A DNA stretch of 64,000 bases from the NCBI RefSeq assembly GCF_019890675.1, contig NZ_JAIOAA010000007.1, forward strand, positions 1 to 64,000, in the 5' to 3' direction. The translations under genes were made by a program, and so were the position numbers. Numbering within the stretch: the first letter of the stretch is position 1; each line of letters starts with the position of its first letter. This document shows positions 1-7,905 of this stretch, piece after piece. The notes beneath the pieces were generated by a model. That model saw only the letters and a program-made list of their open reading frames with translations. It did no database searches and had not been told where the DNA came from. The DNA is from Micromonospora sp. PLK6-60 (GTDB lineage: Bacteria; Actinomycetota; Actinomycetes; Mycobacteriales; Micromonosporaceae).

Positions 1-574
1 CCGCCCGGGGCCCGAGCAACAAATCTTCGCCGCGGTTGAGCGACTTCGGCAGGCATGCGGATAGCGAAGCTGCTTCCAGTGGCTGCACGCCTTCACGGCA
101 GCCCGGACCGAGAAGACCTCCACGACCCCCTCGTATCCTCGGCAGGTGATCATGGGGGAGGACCCGCAGGGGTAGCGGCCGCGTCGAGTCCAAGCAGATG
201 GCCGATCCCGGCGGTGGCGAGAGGTGCTTTCGGCGCTGAGGGTGATCATGTGCGCTGGCGTTGTTGTGGTGCCGGCTTCATGGGCGTGCGCAAGAAGTTG
301 GAGGCAGAACAGGACGAGGCGGCGCCGAAGGCCGCGGCCAGGGTATGGCTGCTACACCTCAGCGCCGGTGAGGAGTTGGGGCTGTCGCGGGTGCTGGTCG
401 GCTCGCGCCATGACGAACTCCGCCAGCAGTGGCGGGACTGCCGGGCCGAGTGACCAGTTTCGGCCGGGAGCCGCCGAAGCTGGAGAGCACGGGGCCGACC
501 TAGCATGCCGAACTGGTGACAGGAAAGCGTCGCAGCTGACTGGTATATGACATGCAGACGAGATCCGACAAGCT
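1..574. other. no confident gene
   Basis: Several short ORFs overlap here on both strands, none with a recognisable domain, a good ribosome binding site or consistent codon use. The frame running to 453 has a charged, helix-like stretch over its last 60 codons, and could be the tail of a decayed gene. I see no integrase, tRNA or repeat in this stretch. Confidence 0.4.
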
Positions 575-610
575 ATGGCCCACGCAGGCAACAAAAGGTA
601 TAACGGTCCA

Positions 611-3600
611 ATGCCGGTCATTGAAGTACTAACTACCGCCGTCGGCTCGTCTATCGCGAAGTGGATTATTGGCGAATGGATAGGCGACGGAATAGGCAAG
701 GAGTTATCGAGTGGGCTGATTGACGCAATCAGCCCGAAGGTACCGGACTTTTTCCAACGCCGCCGCATTGAGCGACAAATGCAGCTTGTTGCAGAATCAT
801 CCGCTGAAAAGTTGGCACAGCTGATTGCCATGGAGTTCAGGGGCCTTGACGAGTCGGAGCAGATTGCGGCTGCGCATGCTGCCGGAGAAGTTCTTCTCCA
901 AGGTCTGGGAGAAATGAATCTAGTCGCCTTGGATTATGATCCGGTTCGACTCAAAAAAGAGCTACTCACGTCGGGCGCGCAACGCGTCTACACTTACGGA
1001 CTATCAGAAGACGCGGTTCACCTTTACAACCTGCTGCTATCCGAATCGTCAAGCTACATTATCGAGGTAGTCACGACCCTGCCTAGTTTCACAACGAGCT
1101 CTTCTGTTGAGATACTTCGCCGCGAAACAGCGTTGATCGACATGATCCGGGAGATCTACGCGAAACTGCCCGATCCAGGAGCAGGCGCTAAACGGACTGC
1201 TGCCGAAATAGCTGAATTCGAAACAAGCTATCGGCGGTTCGTTGCCCGCCGTTTAGACCGGCTCGAGCTATTTGGCCTATCGGCTTCAGAATTCAGCAGC
1301 CGATACGCCCTTAGTGTCGCCTACATTACCCTTGGCGTTAAGGCCGAAAGCAGGGAGTTCCGCCTTATCACCGAAGGAAAGGTTTTGGCGAACCAGCCAA
1401 AGGGCGAAAAAATCGGCGATAGCGTGAATCTGAGGATTGACGATGCCATCGGCTCAAGCACACGGATCTTCGTTCGGGGAGCGGCTGGATCTGGAAAAAC
1501 AACTCTTATGCAATGGATCGCTGTGCGGAGCGCTCGAGGTGAGTTTGATGGACCTATGGAAGGGTGGAACCGCACCATCCCATTCTTCTTGCAACTTCGC
1601 AGGTTCTCCAAAGGCGCGCTGCCTACGCCTGACGAGTTTCTCTCGTTCGCAGGGAATGGGATCCTTGAAAGAGCCCCTACAGGTTGGGTGATCGAGCAGT
1701 TGCTTGAAGGGCGAGCAATTCTCCTGATTGACGGAGTCGACGAGGTTGCCGAGTCAGAGAGATCAAGGGTGCGTCGGTGGCTCGCGGATTTGATCGCCGC
1801 TTATCCCGATTGTAGATATGTCGTTACCAGTCGACCCTCCGCAGTTGCTGAGGACTGGCTGCAGAGCGAGCTATTCACAGCCGTAGATCTTCAGCCAATG
1901 ACGATGACAGACATTAAAGAGTTCGTATCGCATTGGCACCAGGCTGCGGCGCGAAACGCTACAAGTGACGAGCATCTTGCCCAACTAGCCAGATATCAAG
2001 TGACCTTAACCGACACGATTGCAGCAAGTCGCCAGATTCGCAGTCTAGCGACGACTCCGCTTCTATGCGCGATGCTCTGCGCTCTTAATCGCGATAGGCG
2101 CACCCAGCTTCCGAAAGATCGTGTTGAGCTATACCGAATAGCGCTAGAAATGCTGCTCGAACGAAGAGATCTTGAGCGGGAAGTAGACGTCTCTCGTGAT
2201 CCCCAGCTTTCACTGCCCGAGAAGCTGATCATCCTCCGAGAGCTTGCATATTGGCTTGTTCTGAACGAACAGTCCGACATTGAGTACGCCGATGTCATCC
2301 AGCGATTTACTCATCGCCTGAAATCGATGCCTGGAGTTCAGGCTGAGCCAGAAAGCGTGCTCAAGTATCTGCTGGTGCGCAGCGGGCTTCTGCGCGAGCC
2401 GGTGCAGGGTCGCATCGACTTCATTCACCGAACGTTCCAGGAGTATTTAGCAGCCGTCGAGGTATCCGAGCTTGGCCATATTCCAATGTTGGTTACTAGA
2501 GCAGCAGAGGATAACTGGCGAGAGGTTGTCATTTTGGCGGCGGGGACATGCCATAGCCGCCAAAAGGCAGAACTTTTGCAGGGCCTTCTAAGACGGGGAC
2601 ATAGCGACACGGAAAACCAGCATACCCTGTACCTCTTAGCAGTTGCTTGCCTTGAGACAGCGCGTGAAGTGCCCCCAGAGCTCGTAGGTGATATCAGTGA
2701 TTGCCTTAACGAGCTGCTTCCTCCCAAGAACGTGACGGAGGCCAAGGAACTTGCATCGGCAGGTGAATTAGCGCTTGCACGACTATCCCAATATAACGAT
2801 TCGCGAGCAGCCCAGGCTGCGGCGTGCGTGCGAGCAGCATGCCTAATCGGCGGGGAGTCATCTATATCGGTGCTGAAGGCCTTCAGCACCGATCATCGCA
2901 AAACCGTTCAGCGAGAGCTTCTTCGCTGTTGGTCATTGCACGACATGCCAGCCGAGTACGGCGAGCAGGTTCTTGGGGAGGCTCCACTGCTCGCTGGAGA
3001 CGCTCATATTTCGGACTCTACTCTGCTGCCGTATTTACCCATGCTGAAAAATCTTAAGCGGCTTAACGTGACGTTGCGAGGGATCAGTGCCAACCTCGAC
3101 AGTCTGAGGAATCAGCCACAATTGGCGCTATTTGACGCTCGCGGCAGCGCGAATATAGACGACCTATCCTTTCTTTCTGACGCTGAAGACCTTGTCCACC
3201 TCGATCTAGAAGGATGCGAAAATATAGAGGATTTAGGGCCCATTTCCAACTGCTCGAGTCTCATGCTGTTGGATGTTTCCGGTTCAAGCGTTACCGACCT
3301 GTCACCCCTCGCTGAACTTTATGACCTTTCATGGCTGTCCCTGCGAGGTTGCCACAATATTTCGGAGTGGAGCCATCTCAGCGAACTAGTCCGTATCGAA
3401 TATCTAGATGTTTCCAACTGCTCCGGTCTGAACGATGTGGGATTTCTGACGGGGTGGGATAGGCTGGAGCGGCTGTACATGAGTGGGACGAATGCGAGTT
3501 CACTGGATTCCCTTGGCGCACTTCCACGCCTGAGAAGCCTGACGGCGATGTTCTCCGACAATCTTCGTGACATTTCGGGGCTAAGCGGGAATATGTCGCT

Positions 3601-4123
3601 ACACGAAGCCGACTTCACCGATTGCGACGGCATCTACGATGCCGCCTCGCTAGTGAGTATCCCGGCACTAGAGCGACTCGACTTCGATGGTTGCGAGAAC
3701 CTGCGAACCCTCCCCGCCGCCGCCGCGGTTCCTAACCTTCGATTCTTGGGACTTTTCGGATGTCGAAATATTCGTGACATCAGCGCCCTCGAAGGCTACT
3801 CGGAGTTGGCAACCCTTAATTTGTCGGGCACCTCTGTTGGCGATCTTTCGCCCCTTTCGCGGCTGCGCAATTTGACTCATTTATTTATGGGCAATTGCAC
3901 GAATGTCGGCAATCTTAGTCCACTTGCCGAACTTCCGCATCTGAAGGTGCTGAGTTTGTCCGAAATCGATGGCCTGGATCTTCGCGAACTGTGGGGTCGA
4001 TCTAGCAGCGATTTGACCGTGCATTTGCGTCGTGAACAAGTCGTTCATGGAGTCGATTCGTTCAAAGCGACAGGGGGACGAGTCCGCTACCTTGGATCCT
4101 ATTACGATCGCTCGGCCAACTGA
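611..4123 (+). CDS. NACHT-domain NTPase with C-terminal leucine-rich repeats (bacterial NLR)
   Basis: This 1170-residue STAND NTPase probably senses infection and switches on an immune response; bacterial NACHT proteins of this kind are known anti-phage factors. The N-terminal ~100 residues look like an NNH-type helical domain. The Walker A motif GAAGSGKTT starts at about residue 290 and the Walker B motif ILLIDGVDE at about 370, and a conserved HRTFQEYLAA box marks the end of the NACHT module. From about residue 800 the protein is a run of irregular leucine-rich repeats with L..LDL.GC..I.DLSPL units. There is no obvious enzymatic effector domain, so the helical N-terminus or a partner would have to act. 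An in-frame ATG lies 36 bases upstream (575), but neither start has a strong ribosome binding site. The gene is much AT-richer than the chromosome and sits on the island, which points to recent transfer. The family call is secure; the defence role is inferred from the family. Confidence 0.88.
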   Translation: MPVIEVLTTAVGSSIAKWIIGEWIGDGIGKELSSGLIDAISPKVPDFFQRRRIERQMQLVAESSAEKLAQLIAMEFRGLDESEQIAAAHAAGEVLLQGLGEMNLVALDYDPVRLKKELLTSGAQRVYTYGLSEDAVHLYNLLLSESSSYIIEVVTTLPSFTTSSSVEILRRETALIDMIREIYAKLPDPGAGAKRTAAEIAEFETSYRRFVARRLDRLELFGLSASEFSSRYALSVAYITLGVKAESREFRLITEGKVLANQPKGEKIGDSVNLRIDDAIGSSTRIFVRGAAGSGKTTLMQWIAVRSARGEFDGPMEGWNRTIPFFLQLRRFSKGALPTPDEFLSFAGNGILERAPTGWVIEQLLEGRAILLIDGVDEVAESERSRVRRWLADLIAAYPDCRYVVTSRPSAVAEDWLQSELFTAVDLQPMTMTDIKEFVSHWHQAAARNATSDEHLAQLARYQVTLTDTIAASRQIRSLATTPLLCAMLCALNRDRRTQLPKDRVELYRIALEMLLERRDLEREVDVSRDPQLSLPEKLIILRELAYWLVLNEQSDIEYADVIQRFTHRLKSMPGVQAEPESVLKYLLVRSGLLREPVQGRIDFIHRTFQEYLAAVEVSELGHIPMLVTRAAEDNWREVVILAAGTCHSRQKAELLQGLLRRGHSDTENQHTLYLLAVACLETAREVPPELVGDISDCLNELLPPKNVTEAKELASAGELALARLSQYNDSRAAQAAACVRAACLIGGESSISVLKAFSTDHRKTVQRELLRCWSLHDMPAEYGEQVLGEAPLLAGDAHISDSTLLPYLPMLKNLKRLNVTLRGISANLDSLRNQPQLALFDARGSANIDDLSFLSDAEDLVHLDLEGCENIEDLGPISNCSSLMLLDVSGSSVTDLSPLAELYDLSWLSLRGCHNISEWSHLSELVRIEYLDVSNCSGLNDVGFLTGWDRLERLYMSGTNASSLDSLGALPRLRSLTAMFSDNLRDISGLSGNMSLHEADFTDCDGIYDAASLVSIPALERLDFDGCENLRTLPAAAAVPNLRFLGLFGCRNIRDISALEGYSELATLNLSGTSVGDLSPLSRLRNLTHLFMGNCTNVGNLSPLAELPHLKVLSLSEIDGLDLRELWGRSSSDLTVHLRREQVVHGVDSFKATGGRVRYLGSYYDRSAN

Positions 4124-4136
4124 AATTTGGCCGAGC
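4110..4136 (+). terminator. hairpin over the NACHT stop codon
   Basis: Perfect 10-bp arms (GCTCGGCCAA / TTGGCCGAGC) enclose a 7-base loop that holds the TGA stop. No T-tract follows, which is common for actinobacterial terminators. Confidence 0.6.
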
Positions 4137-4568
4137 CGCCAGACCGGCGGCTGGGTGAGACCTGCGGCCAGGTGCCAGGGGTTGGCTGATGCGGAGCGGG
4201 TGACAAGCGGTCAGGTTCGCTGGCTGCGTCGAACGATCGGCCAGATGCGAGATCCGCCTCAGGCGGTCTGGCGTCGCCCCGGCCACTCATGCTTCCAAGG
4301 ATGAGCGAGACCTAGTCGCCGTCGGACTCGACCGAGATTCGGCGTTGGGCGCCCAGCTCCGGTCGTCGGTCAGCTGCACTTTGGCCATTCCGGCACGGCC
4401 GGCTGTCCGCCGGCCGGAGGACAGCCGGCCGGACGACACCACTGCCGAAATAGCCTCTTTGAAATCAAGGCGCCGCGCTGGCGCGGCGCAGCCCGCCGTG
4501 CCCGGCCTGCTGGCGGCCTCCGGCCGGCATCGGCCGGGCACGGCGGACAAGCGGCACATCTGGATGGC
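4137..4568. repeat. intergenic region with two long inverted repeats
   Basis: No gene is visible in these roughly 430 bases. They hold two strong inverted repeats: 13-bp arms at 4396-4408 and 4419-4431 (CGGCCGGCTGTCC), and 15-bp arms at 4493-4507 and 4532-4546 (CCGCCGTGCCCGGCC). They lie between convergent genes and may act as terminators or be remnants of mobile repeats. Confidence 0.5.
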
Positions 4569-5243
4569 CTATCCGCTCGCGTCAGGATCTCCAAAACGGC
4601 GACGCCAGACAGCGTCTACACCCGACCGGATTACCACAGCGATGTCGTTAACGGAGCGGACATAAGCAACCGCAGCCCCTGCTTCCGGCGCCGTCTTGCC
4701 GTGTGCCACGTCGTTTCGAAGCGCGCGGAGGGAGTTGAGTGCCTCTGTGGTTTCGTCGGAGATGACTCCCTGGCCGTGCAGCGCCGAAATTAGAGTGTAC
4801 GCCGGAGAACTACTGCCCAGACGCTGACGAATATTCCTCGGCATCACGTCGGCCGCCGCGCTCGCCATGATTTCGCCGAGCAACGACCAGGACGCAACTA
4901 CCGAGTAGGAGGGGTTCTCGCTCGCCCGCAGAGCGATCTCCCGGAAGCCGTCCTCCAGACGGTCGATCTCGGCGCCGCTTGGTGCCTCAGGGCCGCCCGG
5001 TGCCTCAACAGTCTCCGAGCGTGTGGCCTCTGCCTCAATCGCTCGTTCCACTTGCCGCTCGGCCTCACCGAACTCCGCCGCGAAGCTTCCCGCGCTGACT
5101 GACCGGAGCTGCCCCACACGCTTTGCAAGCGGCTTACGCAAGACCAAGAGGACGGTCAGTGCCAAGGCCGGCCAAGTCAGGTGGCCGACAAGCGCCGCAG
5201 CAAATTCGTAGCCATCCACAGCCTGCATCTTGCCGCAGTGCAT
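4569..5243 (-). CDS. single-pass membrane protein with DUF4145/HEPN-like domain
   Basis: The 224-residue product has one N-terminal membrane segment (about residues 18-36, a run of Leu/Ala/Val after HLTW), then a charged, Glu-rich linker. A helical C-terminal half contains the LRALRNDVAHG motif at about residues 165-175. An R..RN...H core of this type is typical of DUF4145 and related HEPN domains, some of which are RNases in defence and toxin systems. It is the last gene before the island boundary and converges on the NACHT gene. The start could also be the ATG at 5228; neither has a clear ribosome binding site. I recognise no precise family, and a link with the NACHT protein is only suggested by neighbourhood. 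Confidence 0.65.
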   Translation of the reverse strand: MHCGKMQAVDGYEFAAALVGHLTWPALALTVLLVLRKPLAKRVGQLRSVSAGSFAAEFGEAERQVERAIEAEATRSETVEAPGGPEAPSGAEIDRLEDGFREIALRASENPSYSVVASWSLLGEIMASAAADVMPRNIRQRLGSSSPAYTLISALHGQGVISDETTEALNSLRALRNDVAHGKTAPEAGAAVAYVRSVNDIAVVIRSGVDAVWRRRFGDPDASG

Positions 5244-5560
5244 CAAGTCTGCTGGAGGGACGATCGCCGGGCGGTTGGCCGTCACCGAGGTCGGGGCGAT
5301 CGGCTGCCGCGCCGCTTCGCGGCTTGCCACCGCATAACGAGCCCGGGCGCGCGGAACGCCGGCGACACGGCAAGCCGCCCCCGGCCGCGGGGCCGGGGGC
5401 GGCGAGCCGTACGCCACCGGACAGCCCCGCACCCACCGCACCGCCGTGCCAGCCACGTGCCAGTAGCCGGTGTCCCAGAGGGTCACCAGCGGTCATGATC
5501 GGGCAGCACGACACGTCCGCCGACCAGGCGATCCGGGCAGATCATGACAGCCGAGAACGA
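5244..5560. other. intergenic, no gene seen
   Basis: About 320 bases between the DUF4145-like gene and the attachment site. Overlapping frames are open on both strands only because of high GC. I see no excisionase or other recognisable product. Confidence 0.4.
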
Positions 5561-5605
5561 TCTTCCAAACTGACTACGCGGGTTCGATTCCCGTCGCCCG
5601 CTCCA
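5561..5605 (+). other. attachment site: 3' half of tRNA-Gly(TCC)
   Basis: The sequence runs from the anticodon loop (CTTCCAA, anticodon TCC, 5562-5568) through the anticodon 3' strand, a 4-base variable loop, the T-stem and loop (GCGGG TTCGATT CCCGT), the acceptor 3' strand CGCCCGC, discriminator T and an encoded CCA. The D-arm, the acceptor 5' strand and the anticodon 5' strand are absent: CGAT stands where the stem-forming CAGT would be. It cannot be a working tRNA. It is best read as attR left by a tyrosine-recombinase element that entered at the anticodon loop of an intact tRNA gene left of the window. Confidence 0.75.
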
Positions 5606-5637
5606 CAGCCTTCCGGCCGGTGCCGCCCGGCCCCCGG

Positions 5638-6360
5638 TCAGCTCGGGGTGAGCAGGCAGAACTCGTTGCCTTCCGGGTCGGCCATGACCGTCCACGGGAC
5701 ATCCACGTCGATGGCGGTGGCGCCGAGCGCCCGCAGCCGGGCCGCCTCGGCCGCCAGGTCGTCACCCGGGTACGGGCGCACGTCGAGATGGACGCGGTTC
5801 CACCCGGTCTTCACGTCGGGGGTACGGAGGAACAGCAGGTACGGGCCGACGCCCTTGGCGGAGCGCAGCAGCGCCTTCTGGTCGGTCACCTCGTGCACGG
5901 TCCAGTCCGTGGCCTCGCCCCAGAAGCGGGCCATGAGGCGCGGATCCGCGCAGTCGACCACCACCGAGGCGATCGGTCCGGTCTCGTCGTAGTAGGAGTC
6001 CAGCACGCAGAACTCGTTGCCCTCCGGGTCGGCCATGACCGTCCACGGGACGTCGCCCTGGCCCACGTCGGCGCGAGTGGCACCGAGCTCCGTCAGGCGC
6101 GCGACCAGCTCCGCCTGATGGGCCGCCGAGCGGGTGGCGAGATCGACGTGCACCCGGTTCTTGACCGTCTTGGGCTCCGGGGAGACGACGAGGTCGACGC
6201 AGACGGCGACGGGGGCGGGATAGACGAAGCCCTCGGGTTCGAGGTTGGTCACGCCGGGTCCCTCGCTGGCGAGCCCCCAGCCGAGCGCCGCCGCCCAGAA
6301 GCCGCCCAGCGCGGAGTCGTCCCGAGCCTTCATGTTGATCTGCACAAGCCGAGTTGCCAT
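5638..6360 (-). CDS. two-domain VOC (glyoxalase/bleomycin-resistance-like) protein
   Basis: The 240-residue protein contains two tandem vicinal-oxygen-chelate domains. Each ends in the near-identical block VPWTVMADPEGNEFC, at about residues 105-120 and 222-236, with a conserved His-Val-Asp strand (NRVHVDL, NRVHLDV) in the middle. Proteins of this type bind a metal or sequester small molecules; the substrate cannot be told. The ATG at 6360 was chosen because homology-like sequence begins there and the upstream extension is low-complexity. It is the first chromosomal gene after the island boundary. Confidence 0.8.
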   Translation of the reverse strand: MATRLVQINMKARDDSALGGFWAAALGWGLASEGPGVTNLEPEGFVYPAPVAVCVDLVVSPEPKTVKNRVHVDLATRSAAHQAELVARLTELGATRADVGQGDVPWTVMADPEGNEFCVLDSYYDETGPIASVVVDCADPRLMARFWGEATDWTVHEVTDQKALLRSAKGVGPYLLFLRTPDVKTGWNRVHLDVRPYPGDDLAAEAARLRALGATAIDVDVPWTVMADPEGNEFCLLTPS

Positions 6361-6439
6361 GCCGACGATGCTAGAGCGTGCTGCCGCCCCGGTGGGATCC
6401 CTCCGCTGCCCGGACCTTGCCGGCGGGAACGGCACGACC

Positions 6440-6994
6440 TCACAGTTTCAAGCCCTCCACCGTGTCGAAGCCGTACCAGTTGAGGGAGAAGTAGGCGCCA
6501 GCGGGCGGCACCGCGGGAAAGACGCCCCAGCTGTTGATGCCTTCCCCCGGCGCCAGGGAGAAATCCTCGCCGGGGTGCTGTGCGGTGCAGTACGTGTCCG
6601 TCGGATAGACACGCCGACCGTCCGCGAGGGTGAGTTTCGACGATTGCAGATCTGGTTGTGGCGCGGGACAACTCAACCCCCAGCCCCCGGGAGAGTGGTT
6701 CTGGTAGCGCAGGTGCACCTTGAGCTGCCCAGCGCGGGTGACCTCCAGACCGGTGAGCGTGATGGTGTTGGCGCCGTCGTCATAGAACGTACGGTTCAGC
6801 TTCCGTAGCCCCGCCTTGGCCGGCTTGACCACCGGGGCAGCGGTCCCGGCGCTGTCCGGCCGCGAGGGACCAGCGGGCTGAGCGTGGCCGTCGCCCTGCG
6901 GGCCCCTGTCATCGAACCCGAACCAGCCCACGATCGCGGCCGCGACGACGGCAACGACGACGCCGACCACAATCTCGGCGAGAATCTTCTTCAC
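6440..6994 (-). CDS. membrane-anchored or secreted protein, unknown function
   Basis: This 184-residue protein has an N-terminal hydrophobic segment (about residues 5-26, AEIVVGVVVAVVAAAIVGW) after a short positive start, a Pro/Gly/Ser-rich linker to about residue 60, and a compact C-terminal domain outside the membrane. That domain has a Cys pair (about C108 and C136) that could form a disulfide and a beta-rich pattern similar to small DUF4352-like exported domains. I do not recognise a specific family. Its stop is 79 bases from the VOC gene start on the same strand. Confidence 0.65.
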   Translation of the reverse strand: MKKILAEIVVGVVVAVVAAAIVGWFGFDDRGPQGDGHAQPAGPSRPDSAGTAAPVVKPAKAGLRKLNRTFYDDGANTITLTGLEVTRAGQLKVHLRYQNHSPGGWGLSCPAPQPDLQSSKLTLADGRRVYPTDTYCTAQHPGEDFSLAPGEGINSWGVFPAVPPAGAYFSLNWYGFDTVEGLKL

Positions 6995-7129
6995 CGGAGC
7001 CGCCCCAAGCCCTCAAGCCGTCGATCAGATGTCGCAGATTCCCATGTAACGCGGCGACGCACTTCCGCGTAACGACGAAGACACCGATCCGACAGGCGGC
7101 GGCCGGCGCGACCGCGCCGGGTGACCCGG

Positions 7130-7519
7130 TCAGCCCGTGGCGGAGAGGTGCCACAGACCGGCGTGCCGGGGATCCCGGCGCACCCGGGGCACCTCGTCCG
7201 GTCGAGGCGACCAGTCGCGGTACGCCAGGAAGGCCAACCGCCAGGCGATCACGACGAACACGACGAGGCCCGCCGGGGGGATCAGCCACAGGAGCGCGTC
7301 CCGCCGGCGGTACGACACCCGCGGCGCGAGCCAGGCCGTCACCGCCATCGGAACCGCTATCCGGCTGACGTCCGCCAGCGGACCGCTGCCCAGCGTCGCC
7401 TCGACCAGCTCACGGAGGACCATCGACGGCACCGTGATCCCGAGCACGAGCAGCACCGTGATCAACGCGCGGGGGCCGCGGGTCAGGGGCGGGCGCGGGC
7501 CGGACGCGTCGTGGGCCAT
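7130..7519 (-). CDS. small multi-pass membrane protein
   Basis: The 129-residue product has about three hydrophobic segments (roughly residues 16-33, 47-63 and 72-90), the last starting LLWLIPPAGLVVFVVIAW, followed by a charged tail. No domain is recognised. It is transcribed away from the RHIM-motif pair at 7617, so the 97 bases between hold both promoters. The ATG at 7519 opens the hydrophobic protein; the longer frame upstream overlaps the opposite-strand gene and looks spurious. Confidence 0.6.
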   Translation of the reverse strand: MAHDASGPRPPLTRGPRALITVLLVLGITVPSMVLRELVEATLGSGPLADVSRIAVPMAVTAWLAPRVSYRRRDALLWLIPPAGLVVFVVIAWRLAFLAYRDWSPRPDEVPRVRRDPRHAGLWHLSATG

Positions 7520-7616
7520 GGCCGGCAAGATACCGGCCGGCCGCCACCGCGCCGGCACCTGATGGACTCTTCCTTCTACTATGCGGAGAGTTCCACCACG
7601 GGCACAGGAGGTGGCG

Positions 7617-7886
7617 ATGTCCCGTCGTCGGGTCGGGTGGGGTGCCGGCGCCGCGGCGGTGCTCGCCGCCGTGAACAGCGCGGTGATCAACGAACTGCAC
7701 GCCGGCTGGCCGTGGTGGATCGCGGCGGTGCTGGTCACGGCCGCCGGGGCGGGGCTGGCGGCGGGGCTGGCGGTCCGGGCCCGGGCGCCGGCAGCCGGAT
7801 CCGGTGCCGCACCGCAGGTGGGCGTCCGCGATTCCCAGGGCGTGCAGGTCGGCGACGGGAACCGGCAGCACAACACCTTCTCTTGA
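7617..7886 (+). CDS. small two-helix membrane protein with C-terminal RHIM-like motif
   Basis: The 89-residue product consists of two hydrophobic segments (about residues 8-25 and 33-53), a short linker, and a C-terminal motif GVQVGDGNRQHNTF (75-88). VQVGDGNRQ fits the RHIM core pattern (V/I)-Q-(V/I/L/C)-G-x-x-N-x-(M/other). The same motif opens the next protein. A strong Shine-Dalgarno (AGGAGGTG, about 7604-7611) precedes the ATG, and the downstream gene begins 19 bases after the stop, so the two are co-transcribed. In known bacterial NLR-effector pairs, an amyloid motif at the effector C-terminus matches one at the NLR N-terminus; by analogy this would be the effector, perhaps membrane-damaging. 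The motif and membrane segments are seen; the function is inferred. Confidence 0.75.
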   Translation: MSRRRVGWGAGAAAVLAAVNSAVINELHAGWPWWIAAVLVTAAGAGLAAGLAVRARAPAAGSGAAPQVGVRDSQGVQVGDGNRQHNTFS

Positions 7887-7905
7887 CCGGAGCGGGGTCA
7901 CGCTG

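Larger units (their letters stand above)
1..5605. mobile_element. right end of a tRNA-Gly-integrated genomic island (left end outside window)
   Basis: The segment ends at a 45-bp fragment identical in form to the 3' half of a tRNA-Gly(TCC) gene, with no 5' half next to it. That is the usual product of integration into a tRNA gene. Inside it, the large NACHT gene is visibly AT-richer than everything to its right, while the base composition returns to the genome norm after 5605. No integrase, excisionase or replication gene lies in the visible part, so the intact tRNA gene and the integrase are expected to the left of position 1. The boundary is inferred from the tRNA fragment; the type of element (AICE, prophage remnant or plain island) cannot be told. 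Confidence 0.55.

Noticed and set aside
1..574. Integrase or excisionase fragment at the left edge
   Set aside because: No frame shows the R..H..RH..Y pattern of tyrosine recombinases or a small helix-turn-helix.
5561..5605. Functional tRNA-Gly gene
   Set aside because: The D-arm, acceptor 5' strand and anticodon 5' strand are absent, so it cannot fold; treated as an attachment site.
7617..7886. Small ORF as a random GC-rich frame
   Set aside because: Rejected because it has a strong Shine-Dalgarno, two clear membrane helices and a C-terminal motif shared with the next protein.
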